12,406 nt of DNA from Actinomycetes bacterium (GTDB taxonomy: Bacteria; Actinomycetota; Acidimicrobiia; Spongiisociales; UBA5794), in assembly GCA_024640745.1 (NCBI GenBank), contig JAHEEL010000051.1:1-12406 (forward strand), written 5' to 3'. Shown here in pieces: positions 1-7,110 of the stretch. The notes under the pieces were generated by a model. That model worked only from the letters and a program-made list of their open reading frames with translations, did not search any database and was not told where the DNA came from. Within the stretch, counting starts at the first letter, position 1. Each line of letters begins with the position of its first letter. A program made the translations under genes and the position numbers.

Positions 1-1
1 G

Positions 2-409
2 AGAGCCGACGTGACCGGGAAAGGCCTCGCCAATGCCTATTCGCAGGCTGTGGGTCAGATCTTCACGCACGAAGTCAAGCCCTACGAGGTCGAGGTGCTG
101 GTCGCCGAGCTGGGTGCCGACGACAACCATCTCTATCACGTGCGCTACGACGGCACGTTGCGCGATGAGCACGGGTTCGCAACCCTCGGCGGCGACGAGG
201 AGCGCCTCCTCGAGCCGATCAGCGCCGGCTATCGCGACGGGATGGGTCTGGATGAGGCAATCTCGCTGGCGATGGGTGCGATTCACGATGCGACCGAACC
301 AGATATGCGAGATGAGGGCTGGGAAGCCGCCGTGCTCGAGCGCACCGACGAGCGTCGTGCCTTTCGGCGTCTCACCGCTGCAGACCTGGCGATCGGCGAA
401 GAGCGCTGA
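2..409 (+). CDS. prcA: 20S proteasome alpha subunit, C-terminal part (5' end outside window)
   Basis: This is the last 135 residues of the alpha subunit that forms the outer rings and gate of the bacterial 20S proteasome, which degrades pupylated proteins delivered by the Mpa/ARC ATPase. The reading frame is open from base 2, and the GTG at base 11 is an internal valine of the conserved segment R-A-D-V-T-G, not a start. Family landmarks are the stretch ending F-T-H-E-V-K-P-Y-E-V-E (roughly visible residues 20-30), a Y-H-V-R-Y-D-G-T beta strand, D-E-H-G-F-A-T-L-G-G, and a C-terminal R-A-F-R-R-L-T, all as in mycobacterial PrcA. The catalytic threonine belongs to PrcB, which should lie upstream outside the window. 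The stop ends one base before the stop of the convergent minus-strand gene. The protein ends soon after the R-A-F-R-R-L-T segment, so its tail is shorter than the mycobacterial one. Confidence 0.95.
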   Translation, partial: RADVTGKGLANAYSQAVGQIFTHEVKPYEVEVLVAELGADDNHLYHVRYDGTLRDEHGFATLGGDEERLLEPISAGYRDGMGLDEAISLAMGAIHDATEPDMRDEGWEAAVLERTDERRAFRRLTAADLAIGEER

Positions 410-410
410 G

Positions 411-653
411 TCAGGCCAGCCAATCCGCGGCGACCTCGCGCGCTTCGTCGATTCGATCGGAATCGACCCAGAGTTCCACCTCGGCGAGGCCGCCGACACC
501 GACCGGATAGGGACCGAACGATTCTCCGTGGAGGCGGACGGCGATACCGCGAGAACGCAGGCGAGCAGCGAGCAGGTTCGCCTCGGCCGGATCGCCGATG
601 ACGACGAGTGGCTCGTAGTGGCCGACGTTGGGCTCGCGATCGCGATTCCTCAT
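411..653 (-). CDS. DUF2007-type putative signal-transducing protein
   Basis: An 80-residue cytoplasmic protein with no signal peptide or membrane segment. Its pattern fits DUF2007 (PF09413): a hydrophobic strand L-V-V-I-G-D-P-A-E-A-N-L-L near residues 16-28, a second part R-L-R-S-R-G-I-A-V-R-L, a G-Y/P-V-G-V-G-G-L loop, then E-V-E-L-W-V and a helix D-E-A-R-E-V-A. The family has a small ferredoxin-like fold of PII type; its biochemical role is not established. The ATG at 653 is preceded by GGAAG about 9 nt upstream, and no closer start fits. The gene runs against its neighbours, with its stop 1 nt from the prcA stop and its start 64 bp from the pafA start. The region between it and pafA must therefore hold divergent promoters. 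The gene is well supported and the family assignment is from memory of the domain pattern. Confidence 0.8.
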   Translation of the reverse strand: MRNRDREPNVGHYEPLVVIGDPAEANLLAARLRSRGIAVRLHGESFGPYPVGVGGLAEVELWVDSDRIDEAREVAADWLA

Positions 654-684
654 CCGCCCATTCTTCCACAGCCCCCAGGGTTCG

Positions 685-711
685 TTGCCAGTGGCGTCAG
701 CGGGGTACGCT
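685..711 (+). promoter_or_regulatory. Predicted pafA promoter, probably giving a leaderless mRNA
   Basis: A TACGCT hexamer at 706-711 fits the actinobacterial -10 consensus TANNNT. It ends 6 nt before the GTG at 718, so transcription would start at or beside the first base of the start codon. TTGCCA at 685-690 matches TTGACA at 5 of 6 positions, but the 15-nt spacer is slightly short. No Shine-Dalgarno sequence lies before the GTG, which agrees with leaderless translation. The wider box TTGCCAGTG (685-693) also resembles the PafBC/RecA-NDp motif (see findings). Confidence 0.6.
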
Positions 712-717
712 GGTCAC

Positions 718-2073
718 GTGGAGCGACGAATCTACGGCATCGAGAACGAATACGGGGTCACGTGCACGCTGCGCGGGCAGCGGCGGCTCTCGCCTGACGA
801 AGTTGCTCGATACCTCTTCCGCAGGGTCGTGTCGTGGGGGCGCTCGTCGAACGTGTTCCTCGAGAACGGTTCACGTCTGTACCTCGATGTCGGCAGTCAT
901 CCAGAGTACGCCACACCGGAATGCGATTCGCTCACCGATCTGATCGCCCACGACAAAGCCGGCGAGCGCATCCTCGAGGGCCTTGTCGAATCGGCGGAGG
1001 AACGTCTGTTGGAGGAGGGCATCCGGGGCGATGTCTACCTGTTCAAGAACAACACGGATTCCGCGGGCAATTCCTACGGCTGCCATGAGAACTACCTCGT
1101 TGGACGCCAGGACGACTTCCAGCGCACGGTTGACACGCTCATTCCGTTCTTCGTGAGTCGACAAATCTACGCCGGCGCCGGCAAGCTCCTCCACACGGCC
1201 CGTGGGACCATGTACTCGACGGCCCAGCGGGCCGAGCACATCTGGGAGGGGAGCTCGTCGGCGACCACGAGAAGTCGTCCGATCATCAACACGCGGGACG
1301 AGCCGCACGCCGACGCGGAGCGCTATCGCCGGCTGCATGTGATCGCCGGCGATTCGAACATGTCCGAGTACGTCACGTACGCAAAGGTCGGGACGACCGC
1401 AGCGCTACTGCAGATGCTCGAGGACGACGTCGTCTTCCGCGATATGACGCTCGAGAACCCGATCCGAGCGATCCGCGAGATTGCGCACGACACGACGTGC
1501 CGCCGTGTCGTGCGGCTCGCGAACGGGCGGGAGCTGTCCGCGCTCGACATTCAGTGGGAGTTCCTCGAACGGACGATGCGATACGCCAGAACCGGGGGCT
1601 TCCCTCCGGAGGTCGATCGAGCGATCGGCATGTGGGAGCACTTGCTGACCGGCCTCGAAAAGGACCCCATGACACTGTCTCGCGAGGTCGATTGGGTGGC
1701 CAAGCTCCACCTCCTCGAGCGCTACGCCGCGAAGCATGATCTCCCGCTGTCGTCGCCGAGGATGTCCCTGCTCGATCTCGCCTACCACGACGTCAACCGA
1801 GACCGGGGGCTCTACTACATCCTCGAGCGTCGCGGCCTCGTCGACCGAGTCGTAACCGACGATCGCATCGAACGGGCGATGACTCACCCGCCGTCGACCA
1901 CCAGGGCGCACCTGCGCGGCGACTTCATCAAGGCGGCCAAGGCCAAGAATCGCGACTTCACCGTCGATTGGGTCCACTTGAAGCTCAACGATCAGGCGCA
2001 GCGAACGATCTTGTGCAAGGACCCGTTTCGCGCGGTCGACGAAAGGGTCGAGAAACTGATCGCCTCGCTGTAG
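718..2073 (+). CDS. pafA: Pup--protein ligase PafA
   Basis: PafA uses ATP to join the C-terminal glutamate of the small protein Pup to lysines of target proteins, marking them for the proteasome. The 451-residue product is almost exactly the usual length. It carries the family start R-R-I-Y-G-I-E-N-E-Y-G-V-T-C with the ATP/Mg-binding Glu9, then L-Y-L-D-V-G-S-H-P-E-Y-A-T (residues 54-66) with the catalytic Asp57. Further on are L-F-K-N-N-T-D-S-A-G-N-S-Y-G-C-H-E-N-Y, T-R-S-R-P-I-I-N-T-R-D-E-P-H-A-D, and a C-terminal D-F-T-V-D-W-V-H-L-K-L-N-D-Q-A-Q-R. The frame stays open upstream to an ATG at 628, but that 30-residue extension has no family counterpart and overlaps the promoter, so GTG 718 was chosen. 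pafB starts 10 nt after the stop, so the genes are probably co-transcribed. Dop, the related deamidase/depupylase, is excluded because of the close match to PafA over the whole length. Confidence 0.97.
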   Translation: MERRIYGIENEYGVTCTLRGQRRLSPDEVARYLFRRVVSWGRSSNVFLENGSRLYLDVGSHPEYATPECDSLTDLIAHDKAGERILEGLVESAEERLLEEGIRGDVYLFKNNTDSAGNSYGCHENYLVGRQDDFQRTVDTLIPFFVSRQIYAGAGKLLHTARGTMYSTAQRAEHIWEGSSSATTRSRPIINTRDEPHADAERYRRLHVIAGDSNMSEYVTYAKVGTTAALLQMLEDDVVFRDMTLENPIRAIREIAHDTTCRRVVRLANGRELSALDIQWEFLERTMRYARTGGFPPEVDRAIGMWEHLLTGLEKDPMTLSREVDWVAKLHLLERYAAKHDLPLSSPRMSLLDLAYHDVNRDRGLYYILERRGLVDRVVTDDRIERAMTHPPSTTRAHLRGDFIKAAKAKNRDFTVDWVHLKLNDQAQRTILCKDPFRAVDERVEKLIASL

Positions 2074-2083
2074 CGTCGCAGGG

Positions 2084-3007
2084 ATGCAGAAGGTCATCGA
2101 ACGCATCCTGAACCTCCTCGCGTTCCTGCTGACCGTCGACCGACCCGTGACGGCGGACGAGATCCGCCATACGGTCGCCGGGTACGACCGGGACAGTGAC
2201 ACGGCGTTCCATCGGACGTTCGAGCGGGACAAGGACCTGCTCCGTCGTCTCGGCATACCGATCGAACGCGAGGCAACCGACGTCTTCGAGGTCGAGTTCG
2301 GCTACGTCGTACACGGCGAGGAATACGCTCTCGACGACCCCGGCCTGACCGACGAGGAACGCGCAGCGCTTGCCCTCGCCGTGCAGGCCGTTGGATTCGG
2401 AGGGCAGCCGGCCGGCCAGGAGGCGATGATGAAACTCGGCGGGGCGGTCGGGAGCTTGGAGGGGACGGAACTCGGCGCAGACCTCGGCGACCAGGCGGGC
2501 ACCGTCGCGCTGGCCTTCGCTGCCATCTCCGAGCGTCGGCTGCTGCTGTTCGACTACCGCGATCGCGTCCGACGGGTGCAACCGTACGGCCTCGTGCACC
2601 GGCGTGGGCGCTGGTACCTGGTGGGGGCGGAGGTCGGCAGCGACGACGTCAAGGTCTTCCGCCTGGACCGAGCCGAAGAACCGAGAGTTGGGGATCGTGA
2701 AAACGCCTTCACTCCGCCGCACGACCTGAACCCGGCCGACGCCGTGCTGCGACAGCCGTGGGACGCCGGGGACAGCCCGACGGTGGCCATTGTGGAGTTC
2801 GACGCGGACGTTGCCTGGATCGCGGAGCGCGAGCTCGGCTCCGGCGCGGCCATCGCCCGCAGTGCGGATGGCTCGATCGTGGCGACGGTTGAGATTGCTG
2901 AGGCCGGGGCGTTCCTCGGGTGGCTCGTCGGTTTTGAGGATCGGGCGGAGATCGTTGAACCAACGTCGATGCGCGAGCGCTTCCTCGTCATGATCGAGGG
3001 ATCATGA
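2084..3007 (+). CDS. pafB: WYL-domain transcription regulator PafB
   Basis: PafB is one half of PafBC, the activator of the LexA-independent DNA-damage response in mycobacteria. The 307-residue protein has an N-terminal winged helix-turn-helix (about residues 1-65, including V-T-A-D-E-I-R and F-E-R-D-K-D-L-L-R-R-L-G-I-P). A central WYL domain follows, with R-R-V-Q-P-Y-G-L and the signature W177-Y178-L179, then a C-terminal WCX-type region. The end of the DNA-binding part, Y-A-L-D-D-P-G-L-T-D-E-E-R-A-A-L, is typical. ATG 2084 is the only plausible start. An AGGG touches it directly, too close for a good ribosome-binding site, so translation may depend on coupling from pafA. The stop overlaps the pafC start as ATGA, which fits the two proteins being made in equal amounts. 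The neighbourhood pafA-pafB-pafC makes the identity secure. Confidence 0.93.
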   Translation: MQKVIERILNLLAFLLTVDRPVTADEIRHTVAGYDRDSDTAFHRTFERDKDLLRRLGIPIEREATDVFEVEFGYVVHGEEYALDDPGLTDEERAALALAVQAVGFGGQPAGQEAMMKLGGAVGSLEGTELGADLGDQAGTVALAFAAISERRLLLFDYRDRVRRVQPYGLVHRRGRWYLVGAEVGSDDVKVFRLDRAEEPRVGDRENAFTPPHDLNPADAVLRQPWDAGDSPTVAIVEFDADVAWIAERELGSGAAIARSADGSIVATVEIAEAGAFLGWLVGFEDRAEIVEPTSMRERFLVMIEGS

Positions 3008-3951
3008 CGAATTCGCCGAAGACCGCGGGCCGCATCAACCGGCTCCTGGCGATGCTGCCCTGGGTGATCGCGCATCCCGGTGCTTCGATCGACGAGATCT
3101 GCAAGCGATTCGGCTACACACGCGCCGAGCTCATCAGGGATCTGAACACCGTGTTCGTGTGCGGTCTTCCCGGCTACGGACCCGGAGACCTCATGGACGC
3201 CTCGATCGACGACGACGAGGTCGTCGTCGAGATGGCCGATTACTTCTCGCGGCCGCTGCGGCTGACGCCGCCTGAAGCGCTCGGGATCCTCGCGTCCGGC
3301 AAAGCGGTGCAGTCGTCCGGTTCCGGCGGTGAGGCTCTCGACCGGGCGCTCGCAAAGCTCGAACGGACCCTGCTCCCCGCCGGGGTCGAGGCCGTCGTCG
3401 TCGATCTTCCGGAACCCCCGCTCGTGCCGGAGCTGCGCGCCGCGGCCGCAGACGGCGCACTCGTTCGCATCGACCACACCTCGGTCGCTTCCGGAGAGCG
3501 CAAGGTGCGAGAGATCGAACCCTGGAGCGTCTTCACCACGCTTGGGAACTGGTACGTGTCGGGCTACTGCCGGAGCGCGAAGGCAGAGCGGGTGTTTCGC
3601 ATCGATCGCATCCGTTCGGCCGAGCGAACGGGAGAGGCATTCGAACCGGTGCCGGCCGTGCGTCCGGCAACGGTCCGGTACACGCCGAGCGACGACGACA
3701 CGCACGCGATCATCCGGCTCGAACCATCCGGTCGGTGGGTGGCGGAGTACTACCCGGTGGAGGTGCTCGACGATCGCGATGACGTGATGACCATCCGGAT
3801 GAGCGTCGGGGACCCCGCGGTCGCAGCCCGGTTGCTGGTTCGACTCGGAGCGTCTGCAAGCGTCGTTGATGGCGAAGCCATCGAGCAGGCGACGGCCGAT
3901 CTGCGTGAGCGAATTCGAGCGCGTTACGCGGCGCGCGCACGGAATGACTAG
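3004..3951 (+). CDS. pafC: WYL-domain transcription regulator PafC
   Basis: PafC is the partner of PafB; together they activate recA and many repair genes after DNA damage, with the WYL domains thought to sense a nucleic-acid signal. The 315-residue protein has an N-terminal helix-turn-helix (residues 8-50: R-I-N-R-L-L-A-M-L-P-W, then D-E-I-C-K-R-F-G-Y-T-R-A-E-L-I-R-D-L-N). Next comes the PafC hallmark C-G-L-P-G-Y-G-P-G-D-L-M-D at 53-65, then a WYL domain and a C-terminal WCX domain. The signature here reads W183-Y184-V185 instead of WYL. The ATG shares bases with the pafB stop (ATGA), and GAGGG lies 3 nt upstream, so translation is probably coupled. The stop codon lies in an 8-bp inverted repeat (3943-3966) that may end or regulate this transcript. 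Confidence 0.93.
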   Translation: MTNSPKTAGRINRLLAMLPWVIAHPGASIDEICKRFGYTRAELIRDLNTVFVCGLPGYGPGDLMDASIDDDEVVVEMADYFSRPLRLTPPEALGILASGKAVQSSGSGGEALDRALAKLERTLLPAGVEAVVVDLPEPPLVPELRAAAADGALVRIDHTSVASGERKVREIEPWSVFTTLGNWYVSGYCRSAKAERVFRIDRIRSAERTGEAFEPVPAVRPATVRYTPSDDDTHAIIRLEPSGRWVAEYYPVEVLDDRDDVMTIRMSVGDPAVAARLLVRLGASASVVDGEAIEQATADLRERIRARYAARARND

Positions 3952-3966
3952 GCGGAAATAGTCATT
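3943..3966. repeat. Perfect 8-8-8 inverted repeat at the pafC stop codon
   Basis: AATGACTA (3943-3950) and TAGTCATT (3959-3966) are exact inverted copies separated by the 8-nt spacer GGCGGAAA. A G-T pair (3942/3967) could extend the stem. The arms are A/T-rich in a GC-rich region and include the pafC stop codon. As RNA it would form a modest 8-9 bp stem with no U-run, so it is a weak terminator candidate. As DNA the arms are 16 bp apart centre to centre, which suits a dimeric regulator acting on the gene that follows. Confidence 0.5.
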
Positions 3967-4023
3967 TAGGGAACGGCCGTAATGCCGATGAGTTATGCGA
4001 CGCTGGCAATGGAGCAAGACAGC

Positions 4024-4323
4024 ATGACCACCATCCGAACGACCTGCACCTCCTGCGGAGATGTCGAACTCACGATCGACGATGTCGGTCTCGAGATGGC
4101 CGCAGGGTCTGACGAAGGTCGCTACCGCTTCGACTGCCCGTTCTGTGGAACCACGCAACGCAGGCCCGCAAGCCGCCGGGTCGTGAACGTCCTGCTTGCC
4201 ACCGGGGTCGGATACGACATCGTGCCGACGGCAAGCCCGATCACCGAAGAGGAGATCGAGGCATTCACCCGAGCTCTGGGTGGCCAAGAGTGGTTCTGGG
4301 AACTCGCCGCATCAGATTCGTGA
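4024..4323 (+). CDS. Small actinobacterial zinc-ribbon protein
   Basis: A 99-residue protein with two CxxC knuckles, C8-T-S-C11 and C38-P-F-C41, 26 residues apart, which form a zinc ribbon. The N-terminal run T-I-R-T-T-C-T-S-C-G-D-V-E-L resembles small hypothetical proteins common in actinobacteria. The C-terminal half is mixed, ending in an acidic helix (T-E-E-E-I-E-A-F) and a Trp-containing tail. The function is unknown; such ribbons often bind nucleic acid or RNA polymerase, but nothing here proves that. The ATG at 4024 was chosen because GGAG (4011-4014) lies 9 nt upstream and the family starts just before T-I-R-T-T-C. ATGs at 3982 and 3988 would add a poorly conserved leader. It lies 72 nt after pafC, where many actinobacteria have tatA and tatC. 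A strong hairpin follows 28 nt after the stop. Confidence 0.75.
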   Translation: MTTIRTTCTSCGDVELTIDDVGLEMAAGSDEGRYRFDCPFCGTTQRRPASRRVVNVLLATGVGYDIVPTASPITEEEIEAFTRALGGQEWFWELAASDS

Positions 4324-4351
4324 CCGGGCGGGCATGAGCTGAGGGGTCATT

Positions 4352-4380
4352 GGTGCCTCCGGGGTGAACCCGGGGGCACC
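4352..4380. terminator. Strong GC-rich hairpin, probable terminator
   Basis: Bases 4352-4363 pair with 4369-4380 over 12 consecutive positions, including one G-U pair, around a 5-nt loop. It lies 28 nt after the zinc-ribbon gene stop. The following sequence, TCAGGTTTCG, has only a short T-run, so it is not a textbook factor-independent terminator, but U-poor hairpins of this kind are common ends of genes in high-GC actinobacteria. It could work in both directions, since a minus-strand reading frame ends at 4381. Confidence 0.6.
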
Positions 4381-4569
4381 TCAGGTTTCGGCGCCGATCC
4401 ACCACCAGGCAATCCGGGAAGCAAGCTCTACCATGACGTCCATGGGGTCTCCGCTGCTTCGTTCGATTGCTGCGCCGATCGGTGGCGCCGGCGGCACATG
4501 CCTCAGCCGACGGGAGGCGGTTGCGATGTACACCGGTGGCGGACGATCCATCAACCCGGTGCCGAGTCC
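4381..4569. other. Intergenic region before helY with no confident gene
   Basis: About 190 bases that must hold the helY promoter. Two small frames compete here. One, on the plus strand (4442-4573), ends in TGA at 4571-4573 and so overlaps the helY ATG. The other, on the minus strand (4381-4551), would encode 56 residues ending in I-A-W-W-W-I-G-A-E-T. Neither shows the codon-position bias of its neighbours: G+C is high at the second codon position in both. A possible -10, TACCAT, lies at 4429-4434, but no good -35 was found. Confidence 0.4.
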
Positions 4570-7110
4570 ATGACCGCCACACTCGGCGACGCGGCTCGAG
4601 TCTTCCTCGAAGCCCAGGGATTCGAACCGGACGCATTCCAACTCGAAGCCATTGCCGCGATCGAGCGGGGCGCCTCGGTGGTGGTCACAGCGCCGACGGG
4701 CTCCGGCAAGACCCTGATCGCCGAGGCGGCGATCGAGATCGCGCGTGCCGTCGGGAAGCGAGCCTTCTACACGACGCCGATCAAGGCCCTCTCGAATCAG
4801 AAGTATCGCGATTTCGTCGTCCGATACGGTGAGGATGGGGTCGGTCTGCTCACCGGCGACAACAGCCTGAACGGCGACGCACCGGTTGTCGTGATGACCA
4901 CCGAAGTCCTCCGCAACATGATCTACGCCGATTCGGCGGCGCTGGACGGCCTCGGGGTGGTGGTCCTGGACGAGGTCCACTATCTGCAGGATCGCTACCG
5001 CGGGTCGGTGTGGGAGGAAACGATCATCCACCTGCCGGCCGGGATCCAGCTCGTGAACCTGTCGGCGACGGTGGCGAATGGTGACGAATTCGCGGGGTGG
5101 GTGGGAGCGCGCAGGGGAGCGACCGAGCTCGTTGTCGAGGAACACCGGCCGGTCCCGCTCGAATCGGTCTACCTGCTGCGGGATCGATATCACGGCGACG
5201 CGATCGAGTGGTTTCCGGTGTTCGGCAAGGATGGGATTCGCCCCAACCCGCGCGTGGTCACGCTGCTGCGGAAGGGTCGCGGACGGCACAAGCGTTTTGC
5301 CACGCCGCGTCGTCTCGAGGTGGCGGAATCCCTCCTCGTGAACGGGAAGCTCCCGGCCATCTACTTCATCTTCTCGCGAGCGGGCTGCGACCAAGCGGCG
5401 CGTACCGTGGCTGCGTCGGGCCTGCGCCTCACCTCTGTCTCGGAACGCGAGGAGATCCGAGCCGTTGCCACCGAAGCCACCGCGCATCTGGACGCGACCG
5501 ATCTCAGCGTGCTCGGATTCACGTCGTGGGTCGCAATGCTGGAGAGTGGTGTTGCCGCGCACCATGCAGGAATGGTGCCGGCGTTCAAGGAGACGGTGGA
5601 GCAGCTGTTCGCTGCGGGGCACATCAAGCTGGTGTTCGCCACCGAAACTCTGGCACTGGGCATCAACATGCCGGCACGAGCCGTGGTCCTCGAGTCGTTC
5701 AGCAAGTTCAACGGAGAATCCCACGAGCTGCTGCGCGCCGGCGACTACACCCAGCTCACCGGGCGCGCTGGACGGCGCGGCATCGACTCCCTCGGGACCG
5801 CCGCAGTCCTCTACAGCCCCTACGTTCCGTTCAAGAAGGTCGCCGATGTAGCGGCCATGGGGAGCCATCCACTCGTCTCGTCGTTCGAACCGTCGTACAA
5901 CATGGCCGTGAACCTGGTTGCGAACTACTCCAAGAGTCGAGCGCAGGAGCTTCTGCGCGCGTCATTCGCGCAGTACCGGATGCAAGAACGCGCAGCCAGG
6001 CTGACGGCGCGCATCAATGATCGCTCCGCCGAGGTTGCACGGTACCGCGCTGCGGCACAGTGCGAGCTCGGCGACATCGAGGCCTTTGCCGCCGCAGCGG
6101 CCGGACCCGACGATCCGGCCGGGACACGGCGCACCTTCCTGGAGGCTGTCGACTCCGGCGACGTGCTCGACTTCGACGACGGGACGCGGTGGGTGGTCAT
6201 CGCGCGGGGGTACGGGGGGAACCCACGGTTCCACCTGCTCTCGGAGGGTGGGCAGGAGGACAGGCCACGATTGGCCGACCTCCACGGCGTGCGCGGCTGC
6301 CCTGGCAGTCTGGACCTGGCCCAGCCGGTGCACGCCCGCGATCCGGACTACCTGCGCGCGGCGGCGGAGGAACTCGGACGGTGGGAGCCCGATTCCGTCG
6401 AGTTCAGGGCGTTCGACGGCACAGTCTCCGGCATGTCGATTGCGGCTTGTCCAAAGCTCGACGAACACCTCTCCTGGCTCGCCCGATCCCGGCGCTCGGC
6501 GAAGGAGCTCCGGCGGCTCGAGCGCAGGCGGGTGCGTGTGTCCGACGACATCGTGACCCGATTCGAGGCCAGGATGGGTGTCCTCGCAGAACTCGGCTAT
6601 GTGGAGAAATGGACGCTCTCGGAGAAGGGCGAGCGGCTGCGTCGCGTCTACAGCGAGCTCGATCTGCTGCTGACCGAGATCGCGGCCGCTGGGCACTTGG
6701 GTGGTCTGAGGCCGGCGGAGTTCGCCTCCGTCGTTTCGCTGTTCACGTTCGAGCCGCGGATCGCCGACCCGGACGGAGCTCGACTCTTCGGTGTCGTCGC
6801 TGAACGGAACGGGCTGATCGAGGGGGCGTGGCAGCGCCTGTCCGCCGTCGAGGATCGGATGGGCGTTCCGAACACGCGGGAGCCACAGGCGGGCTTCGCC
6901 CCGTTAGCGTATGGCTGGGCCTCCGGCGCCGATCTCGAGGACCTGTTCGGCGGCGACGACTTCGCAGCGGGGGATTTCGTGCGGAACTGCCGCCAACTCC
7001 TCGATCTCATGCGTCAGATCCGCGACGCGTTCCCCGGACTCGCCGCGGTCGCCGCCACTGCGATCTCGGCGACCGACCGGGGCATCGTTGCGGTGGGTGG
7101 GCACGCATGA
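4570..7110 (+). CDS. helY: Ski2/Mtr4-like ATP-dependent helicase HelY
   Basis: An 846-residue superfamily 2 helicase of the Ski2/Mtr4 type that unwinds nucleic acid using ATP; the mycobacterial homologue is HelY. Motifs in order are Q24, Walker A A-P-T-G-S-G-K-T (41-48), motif Ia T-T-P-I-K-A-L-S-N-Q-K (68-78), T-G-D (95-97), DEVH (134-137) and S-A-T (165-167). After these come T-E-T-L-A-L-G-I-N-M-P (358-368) and motif VI Q-L-T-G-R-A-G-R-R-G (395-404). The rest is a long accessory region and a C-terminal helical domain of the DSHCT type (around Y-S-E-L-D-L-L-L-T-E and D-F-V-R-N-C-R-Q-L-L-D-L). The ATG at 4570 gives the usual short lead before the Q motif. An upstream in-frame ATG (4498) adds 24 residues rich in Cys, His and Trp that do not look native. 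No clear ribosome-binding site precedes 4570. The 3' end overlaps the lipid kinase gene. The length is a little below the roughly 900 residues of mycobacterial HelY. Confidence 0.93.
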   Translation: MTATLGDAARVFLEAQGFEPDAFQLEAIAAIERGASVVVTAPTGSGKTLIAEAAIEIARAVGKRAFYTTPIKALSNQKYRDFVVRYGEDGVGLLTGDNSLNGDAPVVVMTTEVLRNMIYADSAALDGLGVVVLDEVHYLQDRYRGSVWEETIIHLPAGIQLVNLSATVANGDEFAGWVGARRGATELVVEEHRPVPLESVYLLRDRYHGDAIEWFPVFGKDGIRPNPRVVTLLRKGRGRHKRFATPRRLEVAESLLVNGKLPAIYFIFSRAGCDQAARTVAASGLRLTSVSEREEIRAVATEATAHLDATDLSVLGFTSWVAMLESGVAAHHAGMVPAFKETVEQLFAAGHIKLVFATETLALGINMPARAVVLESFSKFNGESHELLRAGDYTQLTGRAGRRGIDSLGTAAVLYSPYVPFKKVADVAAMGSHPLVSSFEPSYNMAVNLVANYSKSRAQELLRASFAQYRMQERAARLTARINDRSAEVARYRAAAQCELGDIEAFAAAAAGPDDPAGTRRTFLEAVDSGDVLDFDDGTRWVVIARGYGGNPRFHLLSEGGQEDRPRLADLHGVRGCPGSLDLAQPVHARDPDYLRAAAEELGRWEPDSVEFRAFDGTVSGMSIAACPKLDEHLSWLARSRRSAKELRRLERRRVRVSDDIVTRFEARMGVLAELGYVEKWTLSEKGERLRRVYSELDLLLTEIAAAGHLGGLRPAEFASVVSLFTFEPRIADPDGARLFGVVAERNGLIEGAWQRLSAVEDRMGVPNTREPQAGFAPLAYGWASGADLEDLFGGDDFAAGDFVRNCRQLLDLMRQIRDAFPGLAAVAATAISATDRGIVAVGGHA

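Noticed and set aside
628..717. Longer pafA from ATG 628
   Set aside because: The added 30 residues have no counterpart in PafA and overlap the -10 and -35 elements; GTG 718 gives the normal family length.
3982..4023. Longer zinc-ribbon protein from ATG 3982
   Set aside because: The first ATG lacks an SD, while ATG 4024 has GGAG at 9 nt and fits the family N-terminus.
2554..4287. 577-codon minus-strand frame
   Set aside because: It is antisense to pafB, pafC and the zinc-ribbon gene, with no recognisable domain; long open antisense frames are expected at this GC content.
4498..4569. Longer helY from ATG 4498
   Set aside because: The 24 extra residues are rich in Cys, His and Trp and unlike HelY N-termini; ATG 4570 gives the usual distance to the Q motif.
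4381..5868. 495-codon minus-strand frame
   Set aside because: Most of it is antisense to the helY helicase domains and shows no domain; only the last 56 codons fall outside helY and are discussed separately.
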